The notes under the pieces were generated by a model. The model ran no database searches and was not told where the DNA came from. It worked only from the letters and a program-made list of their open reading frames with translations. From Acidiflorens sp963847715 (lineage in GTDB: Bacteria > Acidobacteriota > Terriglobia > Terriglobales > Acidobacteriaceae), in contig CAWKAZ010000009.1 in assembly GCA_963847715.1 (NCBI GenBank), positions 124,001-188,000 of the forward strand: a DNA stretch of 64,000 nucleotides, written 5' to 3'. The position numbers and the translations under genes are program-made. Below, piece after piece: positions 36,845 through 45,499 of the stretch (positions are counted from its first letter, which is position 1; each line of letters starts with the position of its first letter).

Positions 36845-37903
36845 GTGAATAACGATACAAGCAAGTCTTTATCCATCCCATCGGGCACCAGTACGCCCAA
36901 CGCCACGATTGCGCTTGGGCTCGGCCTCACCAATGAGTGCAACCTCGCCTGCGCCTTCTGCTACCGGGATCCAAGTCGCACCGATCGCCTCTCTCTTGAT
37001 CAAGTGAAGTCCGTCATGGAACGGCTGCCCGTCCGCTCGGTGAATCTCGGCACCGGTGAGAATGGCATGCATCCGGAATTCAGAGCGATCCTTGGTTATC
37101 TGCGAACATACCCCGTCAAACTTACCATTACCTCGAACGGCCACAGCGTTGCGGTGTTGGAAGACGACGAATTGCGCGCCTTTCATGACATCGAGTTTTC
37201 TCTCGACTACCCGACACAACAGGAACAGGACACGCAGCGCGGAGACGGCAATTGGGATTTGATCCACCAGCAAGCCGAGCGTTGCGTCAGGATGGGTGTG
37301 CCCGTCACCGTCATCGCAGTCATGATGAAGGCGAACTACTTGCGTCTGGCGGAGGTCGCGAGAGTCGCGAAACAGTTTGATGCGCCGCTCCGTGTGAATG
37401 TGTACCAGGCGGTGCGATCGGACATTTATGCGCTGTCTTATGAAGAGTATTGGGAGGGGTTCCGGTGTCTCTTCGCAGAAACAGACGTGATCGCGATAGG
37501 CGAGCCTTTGGTGCGCGCGCTAGCGGGGCTTCCGCCGCTCCGGGGAGGATGTGGCGTAAGCACCGTGAGGGTTACGCCGCGCGCTACGACCCAGCCCTGC
37601 GTTTATTGGCCCGGCGCGGGAGAGCCGCTGTCGGACTTGATCACAATGGGGCTCGATATTATGGACTCTGCGCCCTTCAACCAAACCCGCATGCTTCCCA
37701 AAGAGTGCGAGCCATGCGAGTTCCGCGACTCGTGCCACGGTGGCTGTGCCGGACGTCGACGCCTTCAGGGCGCGCTGCTGGAGCCTGACCATTACTGCCC
37801 GATCGTTCGCGGCGAACGTCCGAATCTCGAGATTCGCATGGCCGCCACCCGCGACCTGCCGAAACTGAGCAGCTCCTGCACTACCGTCGTGATTGCCCGA
37901 TAG
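36845..37903 (+). CDS. Radical SAM protein with SPASM-like C-terminus
   Basis: The 352-residue protein has the CNLACAFCYRD cluster motif (CX3CX2C) near residue 36 for the radical SAM iron-sulfur cluster. A Cys-rich SPASM-like tail has CGVS, TQPCVYW, ECEPCEFRDSCHGGC and HYCP, which can bind extra clusters. Such enzymes mature peptides or enzymes or act in cofactor synthesis. It starts with GTG and is in an operon with the methyltransferase. No short precursor-peptide frame was seen beside it, so the substrate is unknown. Confidence 0.85.
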   Translation: MNNDTSKSLSIPSGTSTPNATIALGLGLTNECNLACAFCYRDPSRTDRLSLDQVKSVMERLPVRSVNLGTGENGMHPEFRAILGYLRTYPVKLTITSNGHSVAVLEDDELRAFHDIEFSLDYPTQQEQDTQRGDGNWDLIHQQAERCVRMGVPVTVIAVMMKANYLRLAEVARVAKQFDAPLRVNVYQAVRSDIYALSYEEYWEGFRCLFAETDVIAIGEPLVRALAGLPPLRGGCGVSTVRVTPRATTQPCVYWPGAGEPLSDLITMGLDIMDSAPFNQTRMLPKECEPCEFRDSCHGGCAGRRRLQGALLEPDHYCPIVRGERPNLEIRMAATRDLPKLSSSCTTVVIAR

Positions 37904-37938
37904 TCCGATTCGCTACGAATCTATTTTCGCCTCAATCT

Positions 37939-38679
37939 TCATTTCGCTTCGACCCAGGTATCTGACCCCGTCAGCTTCACTGCCACGCCAGTCAGGAAGA
38001 TGTGCAGGGGCTTGCCATCGGCGAAGCCGAGATGCTCGGTCGAGAACAGAATTGGACCAGCCTTTTTGTAGCCTGTCCACGTCGCGAGGACGCGGCTCGG
38101 CGGTTTGGCCCCGCCACGGACATACACAAAGTACACGACGCGGTTATCTTTCCCGACGTAGAGATCCCAGGTGTCGCCGGGCGTGTAACCGCCATCTGCG
38201 GGATACTTTATCGGGATCAACTCAGCCATGCCGGCGCCCGTCGGCAGGTTGAACTTGCCCTGATCGATCGCGCTGGCGTTCTTGTCCCAGTAAGCATGGA
38301 AAGGGAACAGAGCCCAATAGTTATCGTTGACGAAGCTGGGCTCGATCTGATTCTTCACAGCGTCAGACTGGGTGCTGAGATCGGTGCGCACGTAGCTAAC
38401 GTTGATCGGCTTGCCGTCTTTATCCGTGCTTTCAAAAGTGACTTTGCCAGTCTTGGGCTCCCACTCCCATTTGTGGGCAATCTTGAAGAGCCCAGTGATT
38501 TCTCCGTTCCATGTGTAGCGAATGGCCTCAACTTTGTCCCATGAATCGACACCATAGACCTTGGCAACTTGATCGAGAATTGGCGACCGCGCCGGCATCT
38601 GCGCCCAGGAAGTTGTAGCAAGGACCAGGACCCCGAAAGTCACAAGACAGTTAATGGTTACACGGCTTGGTTTTGTCAT
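37939..38679 (-). CDS. Secreted protein of unknown function
   Basis: The 246-residue product has a signal peptide (LVTFGVLVLATTSWAQ) and a single beta-rich domain with many Trp and Tyr (AIRYTWNGEI, HKWEWEPKTG, VYFVYVRGG). It resembles periplasmic LolA/outer-membrane-lipoprotein-sorting-type folds in pattern only. GGAG lies about eight bases before the ATG. It is convergent with the radical SAM gene. No function can be assigned. Confidence 0.7.
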   Translation of the reverse strand: MTKPSRVTINCLVTFGVLVLATTSWAQMPARSPILDQVAKVYGVDSWDKVEAIRYTWNGEITGLFKIAHKWEWEPKTGKVTFESTDKDGKPINVSYVRTDLSTQSDAVKNQIEPSFVNDNYWALFPFHAYWDKNASAIDQGKFNLPTGAGMAELIPIKYPADGGYTPGDTWDLYVGKDNRVVYFVYVRGGAKPPSRVLATWTGYKKAGPILFSTEHLGFADGKPLHIFLTGVAVKLTGSDTWVEAK

Positions 38680-38792
38680 GGAGTTTGCTCCTCTGTGAAT
38701 TCAACGGATGGCGTTTTGGATGACAGCCAATTGCTTCCGGATGCAACTAGTGACACGTCGGCTCCGTACGCTTCGGCTGCCGGGTTACCGCT

Positions 38793-40061
38793 TTATGCTG
38801 CCCGTCTGAACCGCCGAAACGTGATCACGGCGGCGGCCGCCGCCATCGATCCGAATTCCAACAGTAGAACCCAGCCAGGAAGCACCCACGGACGCCCGAC
38901 CGCCCGCAAGTGCCAGACATAATAAGTCGAGAGAATGCTGAGTGTCCAGATCATGAGCGGCACCGTCGCGGTCGATCGCATGAAAGGCAAAAACCACAGC
39001 AGGTACCACGGATAAACGACTGGGGCGCAAACAAGCGATGCGGCCATGGGCCAGGCAAATGCGTCCGCAGAACAATCTGATGCTCTGCGCCGGAACCAGA
39101 TTGCGGTGAGAAAGCCGACGAGCATTGCCAAGCCAGCCACAATCTGCGGAGCCGCGACCCGCTCAAGCATCGCAAACACGGGATCATTAAAACGAAAACT
39201 GCGCACAAAAGTGCCGAGTGATCCCGTCGAAATTTGGCCGTGATTGAAGAATGGTACGTATAGAAGCCCGACAACAAGTGCCGCCAGCGCGCCGTCGCGA
39301 ATGCGAACTCGCTTCCAGTAAAGGGGCAGAAGCACAATCGGCAGAAATTTCACGGCAACCGCCAGCCCGAAAGCCACCGCTGCGACCATACGCCAGCGTC
39401 GACCTAGCGCGGCAAAAGAAACCAACAGCAGCAGCACTCCGAGAATATCGATATGACCGCTGCCCGCTACTTCGATCGCCAGCAGCGGGTTCCATGCATA
39501 AGCCAGAACCCAGTGCGCTCCTTCTCCACTGCGCCACAATATATTGAGCAGAACGAAAACGATCGCAGACTCACAAATCACAAACGCCATTTTGAGAGCA
39601 AAGATCGATTCATGAATCGCGGTGACCGCGCGGAAGAATAGTTCCGCGCCAGCTGGATATGGGCTCGGCAAATACGCATGATTCAGAGTACGGGTCTCGG
39701 GCGTGTGCAACGCGGCCAGCGCCGGATCATTAGGGACGACAATGTAAGGGTTATAGCCAAGCCGCTGTACGCGCCCATCCCAAACATAACGATGAATGTC
39801 ATCATCGACGCCCGGTGTCGTCAGTAAAAATGGAATGTGCCAAAGCGCTGCCAAAGCAAGCCCAATGAAGAAAACACGGCGCGGGAATTTCGGCGTCGAA
39901 AAGAATTCACGGATGGCGAAAAGGTACGCGATGCCCCCAATCGCCAACCAAGCCATGAAGTACGCCCCACCGCGATCGCCGAAGTGGCGCGAGCAGAGTG
40001 TCATCGCCACGCACATCGTGGCACCGAAGACGTAGACTCTCCACTCCGAAGTGAGCTTCAC
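38793..40061 (-). CDS. Integral membrane glycosyltransferase, GT87/DUF2029-like
   Basis: The roughly 422-residue protein has about ten to twelve membrane helices. Between the early helices a loop carries TPGVDDDIHRYVWDGRVQ, the acidic pair expected of GT-C transferases that use polyprenyl-phosphate sugars. The GTG at 40061 is chosen because GGGAGAA is just upstream; the longer frame reads through a tandem repeat and gives a Pro/His/Gly-rich leader. It forms a same-strand cluster with a nucleotidyl/glycosyl transferase, a dolichol-phosphate-mannose-synthase-like enzyme and DoxX, suggesting use of lipid-linked sugars. Confidence 0.8.
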   Translation of the reverse strand: MKLTSEWRVYVFGATMCVAMTLCSRHFGDRGGAYFMAWLAIGGIAYLFAIREFFSTPKFPRRVFFIGLALAALWHIPFLLTTPGVDDDIHRYVWDGRVQRLGYNPYIVVPNDPALAALHTPETRTLNHAYLPSPYPAGAELFFRAVTAIHESIFALKMAFVICESAIVFVLLNILWRSGEGAHWVLAYAWNPLLAIEVAGSGHIDILGVLLLLVSFAALGRRWRMVAAVAFGLAVAVKFLPIVLLPLYWKRVRIRDGALAALVVGLLYVPFFNHGQISTGSLGTFVRSFRFNDPVFAMLERVAAPQIVAGLAMLVGFLTAIWFRRRASDCSADAFAWPMAASLVCAPVVYPWYLLWFLPFMRSTATVPLMIWTLSILSTYYVWHLRAVGRPWVLPGWVLLLEFGSMAAAAAVITFRRFRRAA

Positions 40062-40067
40062 AGTTCT

Positions 40068-40126
40068 CCCGTGTGGAACAGGCCCGTGTCGAGGAGGCCC
40101 GTGTGGAGCGGGCATTCCTGCCCGCT
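40068..40126. repeat. Three 15-bp tandem repeats plus a hairpin
   Basis: Three units beginning CCCGTGT and ending in GG (40068-40082, 40083-40097, 40098-40112) are followed by the hairpin AGCGGGCA-TTCC-TGCCCGCT (40107-40126). Hairpins of this kind are frequent between genes in acidobacterial genomes. It lies between two same-strand genes and may end or attenuate transcription. Confidence 0.7.
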
Positions 40127-40145
40127 CTCCGTGCGGTGGCATGAT

Positions 40146-40886
40146 CTAGCGGTCAAGAGCGCCCGCTCCACCTAATCTCTCCCACTCCTCAAGCCACGCC
40201 GCCGTGCGTGGCGCTCGTGCCGGAGCCCGACGCAACTCGGCCGCCAGGCGAGTCAGGTCGCCCGCTACATCAATATCGTAAAAAAGATCCACGAATCCTG
40301 TCGAAAGACCAAGAGTTCGTACCTGCAACAGGAGCCTCTCCAGCGCGCTGCTGGTGCTCATGCCATCGTTTGCGAAAAGAGTCGGGTGAGAAGCCTTAGC
40401 TCCGACGAGATAGTAGCCTCCATCGTGCGTCGGCCCGACGACCACATCATGTGCGGCGAGAACTTCGAACGCGTCTTCGAGAACCGAAGGCGGCAGGTGC
40501 GGGCTGTCGCTGTTGAAGGCAATCACGCGTCGTTCGTGACCGTCATTTTTATAATGCGCGAAGTCCGCAAACACCGAGGTAAGGCCTGCAGCAAGGCCCT
40601 CACCTTTCTGCGCCACTACCCTCATGTCGCTACCCGCCAATTGGGACAGTTCGTTTACGTCCGAGCCCGGACACATGATGGCAGCTTCCACCCCGTTCAA
40701 CTTCAATGACCGAGCCAGCCCCAGCGTGTCGTCGAGAAGACAGCAATAGAAATCGGTGACAGCTTCGGGAGAGAGGCTCGGAGTCAGGCGAGTCTTGACC
40801 GCTCCCGGCCTCGGTGCTTTCGCCATGATCACCAGCACACGGTCACTGCATGACGAACGCGCACCCGTTTCCTCGGAAGATTTCAT
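40146..40886 (-). CDS. TIGR04282/DUF2064 family glycosyltransferase-like protein
   Basis: The roughly 246-residue protein has the family start VLVIMAKAPRPGAVKTRL, the central FNSDSPHLPP with two acidic residues, and VGPTHDGGYYLVG. These are nucleotide-sugar-transferase-fold proteins of unsettled substrate. The ATG at 40886 is chosen because the family motif begins soon after; the frame extends to 40925. It lies between the two membrane sugar-transferase genes in the same direction and probably works with them. Confidence 0.82.
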   Translation of the reverse strand: MKSSEETGARSSCSDRVLVIMAKAPRPGAVKTRLTPSLSPEAVTDFYCCLLDDTLGLARSLKLNGVEAAIMCPGSDVNELSQLAGSDMRVVAQKGEGLAAGLTSVFADFAHYKNDGHERRVIAFNSDSPHLPPSVLEDAFEVLAAHDVVVGPTHDGGYYLVGAKASHPTLFANDGMSTSSALERLLLQVRTLGLSTGFVDLFYDIDVAGDLTRLAAELRRAPARAPRTAAWLEEWERLGGAGALDR

Positions 40887-41034
40887 AGATTGTTGGGGCA
40901 ATAATATACGACGCGTGAACCACATCTTTGCCGCGGAGTATCACTCTCAAGAGGCGCGGTCATCTTCAATCTTGGTGCGCCCCATGTTTGCCCGCTTTTG
41001 GCAAACGTGGGATTTCGCTCGAAGAACGAATCTG

Positions 41035-41736
41035 TCACTTGTCGGTTCCGGCTCTTCGCCGCCGAAAATAATACCGCACGATCAAGCTGAGTATGAACCA
41101 CCCCGCTCCGACCGTGCCCTTCAGTGTTCCGCTGATCTTTGATTTCCCAATACGCGGGTAGTAGCTCACCGGAACCTCCACCACGCGATATCCAGCCAGC
41201 GCGCCTTTCAGAATCATCTCCACCGCCCAGCCGTAGGTCGTCTCTTCCAGAGCGAGCGCGCGCAGCACATCGGTTCGGCCAGCACGAAACGGGCCGAGGT
41301 CAGTAATCTTCAGGCCATACAAGAGCCGGATCAGCCCAGCGGCCAGACGATTCCCAAACGTCTGATGCCAAGGCAAGGTCTCAGCAGAATTCCGCCCGTG
41401 CAACCGGGAACCGAGCGTGATGTCCGCACGCCCCTCAGTTATTGGAGATAAGAGAAGCGGCAGTTCAGAAGGCCGGTCGCTGTAGTCGCCATCAAGAAAG
41501 ACAACCACGTCCGGAGAATTCGCCGCCGCCATCCCCGTCAAACAGGCTCGTCCGTATCCGCGGCGCGGTTCCTGAATGACGCGCGCTCCCATCTTTGCCG
41601 CGATCTCGGGAGTTCCGTCGGACGAATTGCTGTCAACAACCAGGACCTCAGTAACAATGTCAGAAGGGAGATCGGCCAAGACGCGCTCAATCGCGCCTGC
41701 TTCATTATGGGTAGGGATGACGACGGACACTCGCAC
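41035..41736 (-). CDS. Family 2 glycosyltransferase, dolichol-phosphate mannose synthase-like
   Basis: The 233-residue protein has the GT2 fold with SVVIPTHNEAGAIE, VVDSNSSDGTPE, FLDGDYSD (metal-binding DxD-like) and the LGSRLHGRN loop. The C-terminal part has one hydrophobic segment (GWFILSLIVRYYF). Relatives transfer a sugar from a nucleotide to polyprenyl phosphate. It starts with GTG. It lies 12 bases after the DoxX gene and in the same cluster as a GT87-like membrane transferase that could use its product. Confidence 0.87.
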   Translation of the reverse strand: MRVSVVIPTHNEAGAIERVLADLPSDIVTEVLVVDSNSSDGTPEIAAKMGARVIQEPRRGYGRACLTGMAAANSPDVVVFLDGDYSDRPSELPLLLSPITEGRADITLGSRLHGRNSAETLPWHQTFGNRLAAGLIRLLYGLKITDLGPFRAGRTDVLRALALEETTYGWAVEMILKGALAGYRVVEVPVSYYPRIGKSKISGTLKGTVGAGWFILSLIVRYYFRRRRAGTDK

Positions 41737-41748
41737 GGTGACGTCAGC

Positions 41749-42249
41749 TTAAATCAACCACCATGGAGCCGATGGCCACCGTTGCGACAGCCACGAGTCA
41801 ACGCCCCACCTGCGACCCGCGCTCCCGACGGCCACCCCAAGCGACGCCATCACCGGAACCAGCAGTTCCCAAATCCACGCCGTACCCCACTCCGACACCC
41901 ACAGGCTGCCCAAGTACAGAAACGCGATGAAGGCCGCCGGGCGTGTGAGCAGGCCGATCACGAGCAGAATCCCGAGACCGATCTCGGTCACTGCCTGCAT
42001 CGGCGCCGCCATCGCAGCGTGGCTCGCCGCCAGACCCATCACTGACTTCCAAATGGCCGGTGAATGACTGTTCTTGATGTAGTAGGTGATCAGGCCCGCG
42101 TAGCCCCCGGGCGTGTAGAGACCTTTCCCCAGATTTTCGAAGAAGACCCATACCAGCATTGCGCCGATCGTTACACGCACGATGGCCAGCCCATTTGCGG
42201 CGGGCGGTTGGTTGTCGGAATTCTGCGTTGGGTTTGCGTTCGTCATCAT
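41749..42249 (-). CDS. DoxX/DoxD-like membrane protein
   Basis: The 166-residue protein has four membrane helices with the pattern LVWVFFENLGKGLY, MQAVTEIGLGILLVIGLLTRP and a Trp-rich third and fourth helix, typical of DoxX/TQO-small-subunit-like proteins. AGAGG precedes the ATG by six bases. Members take part in thiosulfate or quinone-linked redox and oxidative stress; the role here is unknown. It is first in the four-gene sugar-transferase cluster. Confidence 0.78.
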   Translation of the reverse strand: MMTNANPTQNSDNQPPAANGLAIVRVTIGAMLVWVFFENLGKGLYTPGGYAGLITYYIKNSHSPAIWKSVMGLAASHAAMAAPMQAVTEIGLGILLVIGLLTRPAAFIAFLYLGSLWVSEWGTAWIWELLVPVMASLGVAVGSAGRRWGVDSWLSQRWPSAPWWLI

Positions 42250-42689
42250 TGTGACCTCTCGTCAACTGTACCCAATGGATGCGCCAGTTTGCGGCGGGAA
42301 ACAGAAAAGATGCGACATTTTAGACGGTTTTTACCTGTTCCGATAGTGGACGCACCGAGACTCAGATCGACCTTGTTTTGAAATGGCACGGCTCTCAGCT
42401 GCTTCGGAAAACTTACGAATGCGGGCATCGCCGCGGAAGAGCGACCCTTCAGAGCCGCGTACGCGGCTCTTGCATCCGTGCGGGCTTCAGCCCCGGTGGT
42501 CGCTTTCCTGGTGGGATGGATTTTTCCGCAGCCTCTTCAGGAATGCCGTGACTGCTACAGACTCGACTTGGCCTTAGCCCTAGCACTGAGGAGCTTTCAC
42601 GCCCTCACCATCGATCCTCGGAATTTGACAGGAAGCAGTCACAACAGGCAGACTGCGAATCTAGCAATCCCTCATTGAAAGGACGCGTC
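42250..42689. other. Intergenic region with palindromic repeats
   Basis: This 440-base gap between divergent genes holds no convincing reading frame. It contains AGAGCCGCGT/ACGCGGCTCT, a perfect 20-base palindrome at 42451-42470, and ten bases later CGGGCTTCAGCCCCG (42481-42495). Both are GC-rich hairpins of the intergenic-repeat type. Confidence 0.55.
42451..42495. repeat. Perfect 20-bp palindrome and adjacent hairpin
   Basis: The palindrome AGAGCCGCGTACGCGGCTCT is followed by CGGGCT-TCA-GCCCCG. The second resembles the GCGGGC-type hairpin at 40107. They may be copies of a dispersed repeat family; other copies would have to be found elsewhere in the genome. Confidence 0.6.
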
Positions 42690-43694
42690 ATGCTGCGTCA
42701 ACCTCTCCTCTCCCTGCTCCTCGTATTCTCGTCGTTGCCCGCTCTCGCTCAGAACGAGCGGCATTTCACTTTTCACTACGCATTCACTGTAAAGAACATC
42801 AACCCCGGCGAGCGCATACGGGTCTGGATTCCTCTCGCCCACTCCGATGCTTTCCAGGATGTGAAGGTCACATCAAAGACGGGAGATCTGGCGCTGAAGC
42901 AGGTGCGGCAACCGGAATATGGCAACGAAGTGCTCTACGCAGAGGCGGCAAAACCTGACAAAAGCGAATACAAGTTTTCCGTCGACTACGACGTTGTCCG
43001 GAGGGAGCACGTAGTGTTGGTCAACGGAAAGCCGGCCAGCGATGCACATTCAGCAAAGGCTCCGCGCGTTGAACTCGCGCGCTTCCTCGAACCGGACCGA
43101 CTGGTGCCGGTGACGGGCGTGCCCGCGCAGTTGGCGGCGCAAGAAACAAAAGGAGCGGAAACTCCACTTGAAAAAGCGAGAGACATTTACGATTACGTCT
43201 TTCGCACGATGAAATACGACAAGACCGGCGAGGGCTGGGGACGCGGCGACACACTCTGGGCCTGCGACTCGAAGCATGGCAATTGCACCGATTTTCACTC
43301 CGTATTTATTTCGATGGCGCGTGCCGAAAAGATTCCAGCGCGCTTTCAGATCGGCTTCCCGCTCCCCGCCGACAAACACTCCGCCGAGATTCCTGGATAT
43401 CACTGCTGGGCGGAGTTCTATGTGGATTCAGCAGGCTGGGTACCGGTTGACATATCAGAGGCATGGAAGCATCAGGAAAAACGCGACTACTTTTTCGGCG
43501 CGCATGATGTGAATCGAGTGCAGTTCACCCAGGGACGCGATCTGAAGCTCAAACCGGCGCAAGACGGAGACCCGTTGAATTATTTCGTTTATCCGTATGT
43601 GGAAGTTGCCGGAAAACAATATCCCAACGTCGCAATCGCATTTTCATTTGATGACGCAGGCTCGACGCCGACCAAGGTGAGCGCGTTGCGCTAG
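42690..43694 (+). CDS. Secreted transglutaminase-like protein
   Basis: The 334-residue protein has a signal peptide (LLSLLLVFSSLPALAQ) and a transglutaminase-like core (about 160-265) with the catalytic triad in GNCTDFHSVF (Cys), GYHCWAEFY (His) and VPVDISEA (Asp). Such domains in bacteria act as cysteine proteases or peptide-crosslinking enzymes. The ATG at 42690 follows GAAAGGA; the longer frame opens with TTG. The gene is preceded by a repeat-containing gap and stands alone. Confidence 0.88.
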   Translation: MLRQPLLSLLLVFSSLPALAQNERHFTFHYAFTVKNINPGERIRVWIPLAHSDAFQDVKVTSKTGDLALKQVRQPEYGNEVLYAEAAKPDKSEYKFSVDYDVVRREHVVLVNGKPASDAHSAKAPRVELARFLEPDRLVPVTGVPAQLAAQETKGAETPLEKARDIYDYVFRTMKYDKTGEGWGRGDTLWACDSKHGNCTDFHSVFISMARAEKIPARFQIGFPLPADKHSAEIPGYHCWAEFYVDSAGWVPVDISEAWKHQEKRDYFFGAHDVNRVQFTQGRDLKLKPAQDGDPLNYFVYPYVEVAGKQYPNVAIAFSFDDAGSTPTKVSALR

Positions 43695-43723
43695 ATGTGT
43701 CGTCGCAAACCCGATCCGTCTAC

Positions 43724-45499
43724 CTAGAACTCATACCGAAGCGCAAACTGCATCACACGTGGCTGCGTCAGCAGGCTCGTGTAGGCTCCGAAATTTGTCG
43801 ACTGCTGCGCCAGCGACGTCAGCAGCGCCGACGATCCTACTGACTGCGCATTGAAGCGCGTGAGGTTCGGCACGTTAAACACATCCCACCGGAATTGCAC
43901 GCTGTGAGTTTGCCGATAGGGCATCTTCCAGTTCTTATATAGACTCATATCCCAATCGGCGTAGCCGTTCCCGCGCAGCACGTTGCGCGAGCCGACCCCG
44001 CCGGGTAGCGGCAGTGTGAAGTCCTGCTGCGCCGTGGCGGGTGTGGCAAAGAGGTCAACGCGGCCGGCTCTCTTGTAGGTACCGATCTGCGGTTTTGCCG
44101 TCATCTGCGCGACCCCAGTCAGGAACCAGTCCGTCGGCCAGCGTTGGCCGCCATCAATGCTGAACGGGAACCCGCTGGTCCAGCGAGCCACTCCGGAGGT
44201 TTGCCAGCCTCCGATGATCGCCTCCAACACTCCATTGGCGCTTCCGGCCAGTGCGCGACCCCGGCCAACCGGCAGCTCCGCAATCCAGTTCATGTTGAAC
44301 TGGTGGGTGGTATCAAAATCGGAAACAGCGCGGGCCAGGTTCGGAGAAAATGCATTGGCCAGCCTCGTTCCCACCAGGCCGATATTCTGGTAGCCGGCGA
44401 CCGCGAATCCGACACGCGACGCCGCCGACGTGATGTCAATCGACTTCGACCAGGTGTAGTTGAAGTCAAACTGAAATCCGTGGCTCACCTGTTTCCGCAG
44501 GTTCAACTGGAGCGCGTGGTAGCTGGAATTGCCCATCGAACTCCATCCGTAGGTTGAAAAGGCCTGGTTGTTCAGGAACTGGCCGGAGCCGGTACCCAGT
44601 AGGCCCTTGGGGCCGTTGAAGAAGTAAGACCCGGAGCCGATGTTGTCGCCGATCCCGCCATAGCTGTCAATATCGGCAAGACCAACGATCTCATCGCCGA
44701 TAACCGAGAGACCCGGATTGTAGTACATGTTAAAGACTTCCTGAATCAGGCTGTCGGTTGGATTGTGGGAGGGATTGATTCCAGTCTGGAAGGTATCCGA
44801 ATAGTAGCTCGCACCCGGCCGGAGAGGCTGAATCATGTCGATCCAATACTGAGATGTCGGCCCGAGAGCGACTTGACCGGTACCAGCTGTGACGGCCGTG
44901 ACGCTTTCGATCTGCGCTGCAGTGATGGTGGCCTGGTAGTAGTTCGTTGGCTTCATGCCGTTATTGGCCAGCGCAAACTTCCTCGCCAGGATCGACAAGG
45001 CTGATGCCGCCGTGTAGTAGTCAATTCCTGACTTCGGGTCCTTAATATTCAAGGGCTGAGTCAGATCGCGTTGCGTGAGTAGATCGCGTCCGAAACGGCC
45101 GACATACGACACTTGCAATGAGAATCGGTGGGGCAGTTCGCGTCCGATGGAAAAATCCGCGGTATAGGCATGCGGCGTCTTCAGCGTATTGTCATTTCCC
45201 CACAGGTTGGCTTGCGAGTTAAGCGGAATCGTCTGCGGGAATCCCGCCGGCGGTGGCGGCTGCAGGAACGGAAAGCCATCGATGTTGTTTGCCGGAATCG
45301 CATTGATGCCTGTGATTCGAGGCAGGTTCTCCGCGCCGGTTTCACCGAACGTGCAGCAAGGATTCTGCAGCGTGGTGGAGAACCCGGCGGCGCCAATCTG
45401 ATCGAAGCTGTTGATGAGCGCGAATCCCGCGCGATCGTAAACTCTGCTGAAGCCGGCGCGAATGACGGTCTTGTCATTTTCGCCAAATAGTTTCTTCAT
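43724..45499 (-). CDS. TonB-dependent receptor, C-terminal fragment after frameshift
   Basis: This frame encodes the barrel part of an Oar-like receptor and ends in QFALRYEF. The ATG at 45499 is only an internal Met: the same frame is open further upstream to 45601, where it reads SGPANNGPGFYPLEKTDW, a natural barrel sequence. It continues the protein begun at 47841. The two parts are separated by a single missing base at 45602-45603. Together they make an ordinary receptor of about 1370 residues. Either a recent inactivating deletion or an assembly error explains it. Confidence 0.85.
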   Translation of the reverse strand: MKKLFGENDKTVIRAGFSRVYDRAGFALINSFDQIGAAGFSTTLQNPCCTFGETGAENLPRITGINAIPANNIDGFPFLQPPPPAGFPQTIPLNSQANLWGNDNTLKTPHAYTADFSIGRELPHRFSLQVSYVGRFGRDLLTQRDLTQPLNIKDPKSGIDYYTAASALSILARKFALANNGMKPTNYYQATITAAQIESVTAVTAGTGQVALGPTSQYWIDMIQPLRPGASYYSDTFQTGINPSHNPTDSLIQEVFNMYYNPGLSVIGDEIVGLADIDSYGGIGDNIGSGSYFFNGPKGLLGTGSGQFLNNQAFSTYGWSSMGNSSYHALQLNLRKQVSHGFQFDFNYTWSKSIDITSAASRVGFAVAGYQNIGLVGTRLANAFSPNLARAVSDFDTTHQFNMNWIAELPVGRGRALAGSANGVLEAIIGGWQTSGVARWTSGFPFSIDGGQRWPTDWFLTGVAQMTAKPQIGTYKRAGRVDLFATPATAQQDFTLPLPGGVGSRNVLRGNGYADWDMSLYKNWKMPYRQTHSVQFRWDVFNVPNLTRFNAQSVGSSALLTSLAQQSTNFGAYTSLLTQPRVMQFALRYEF

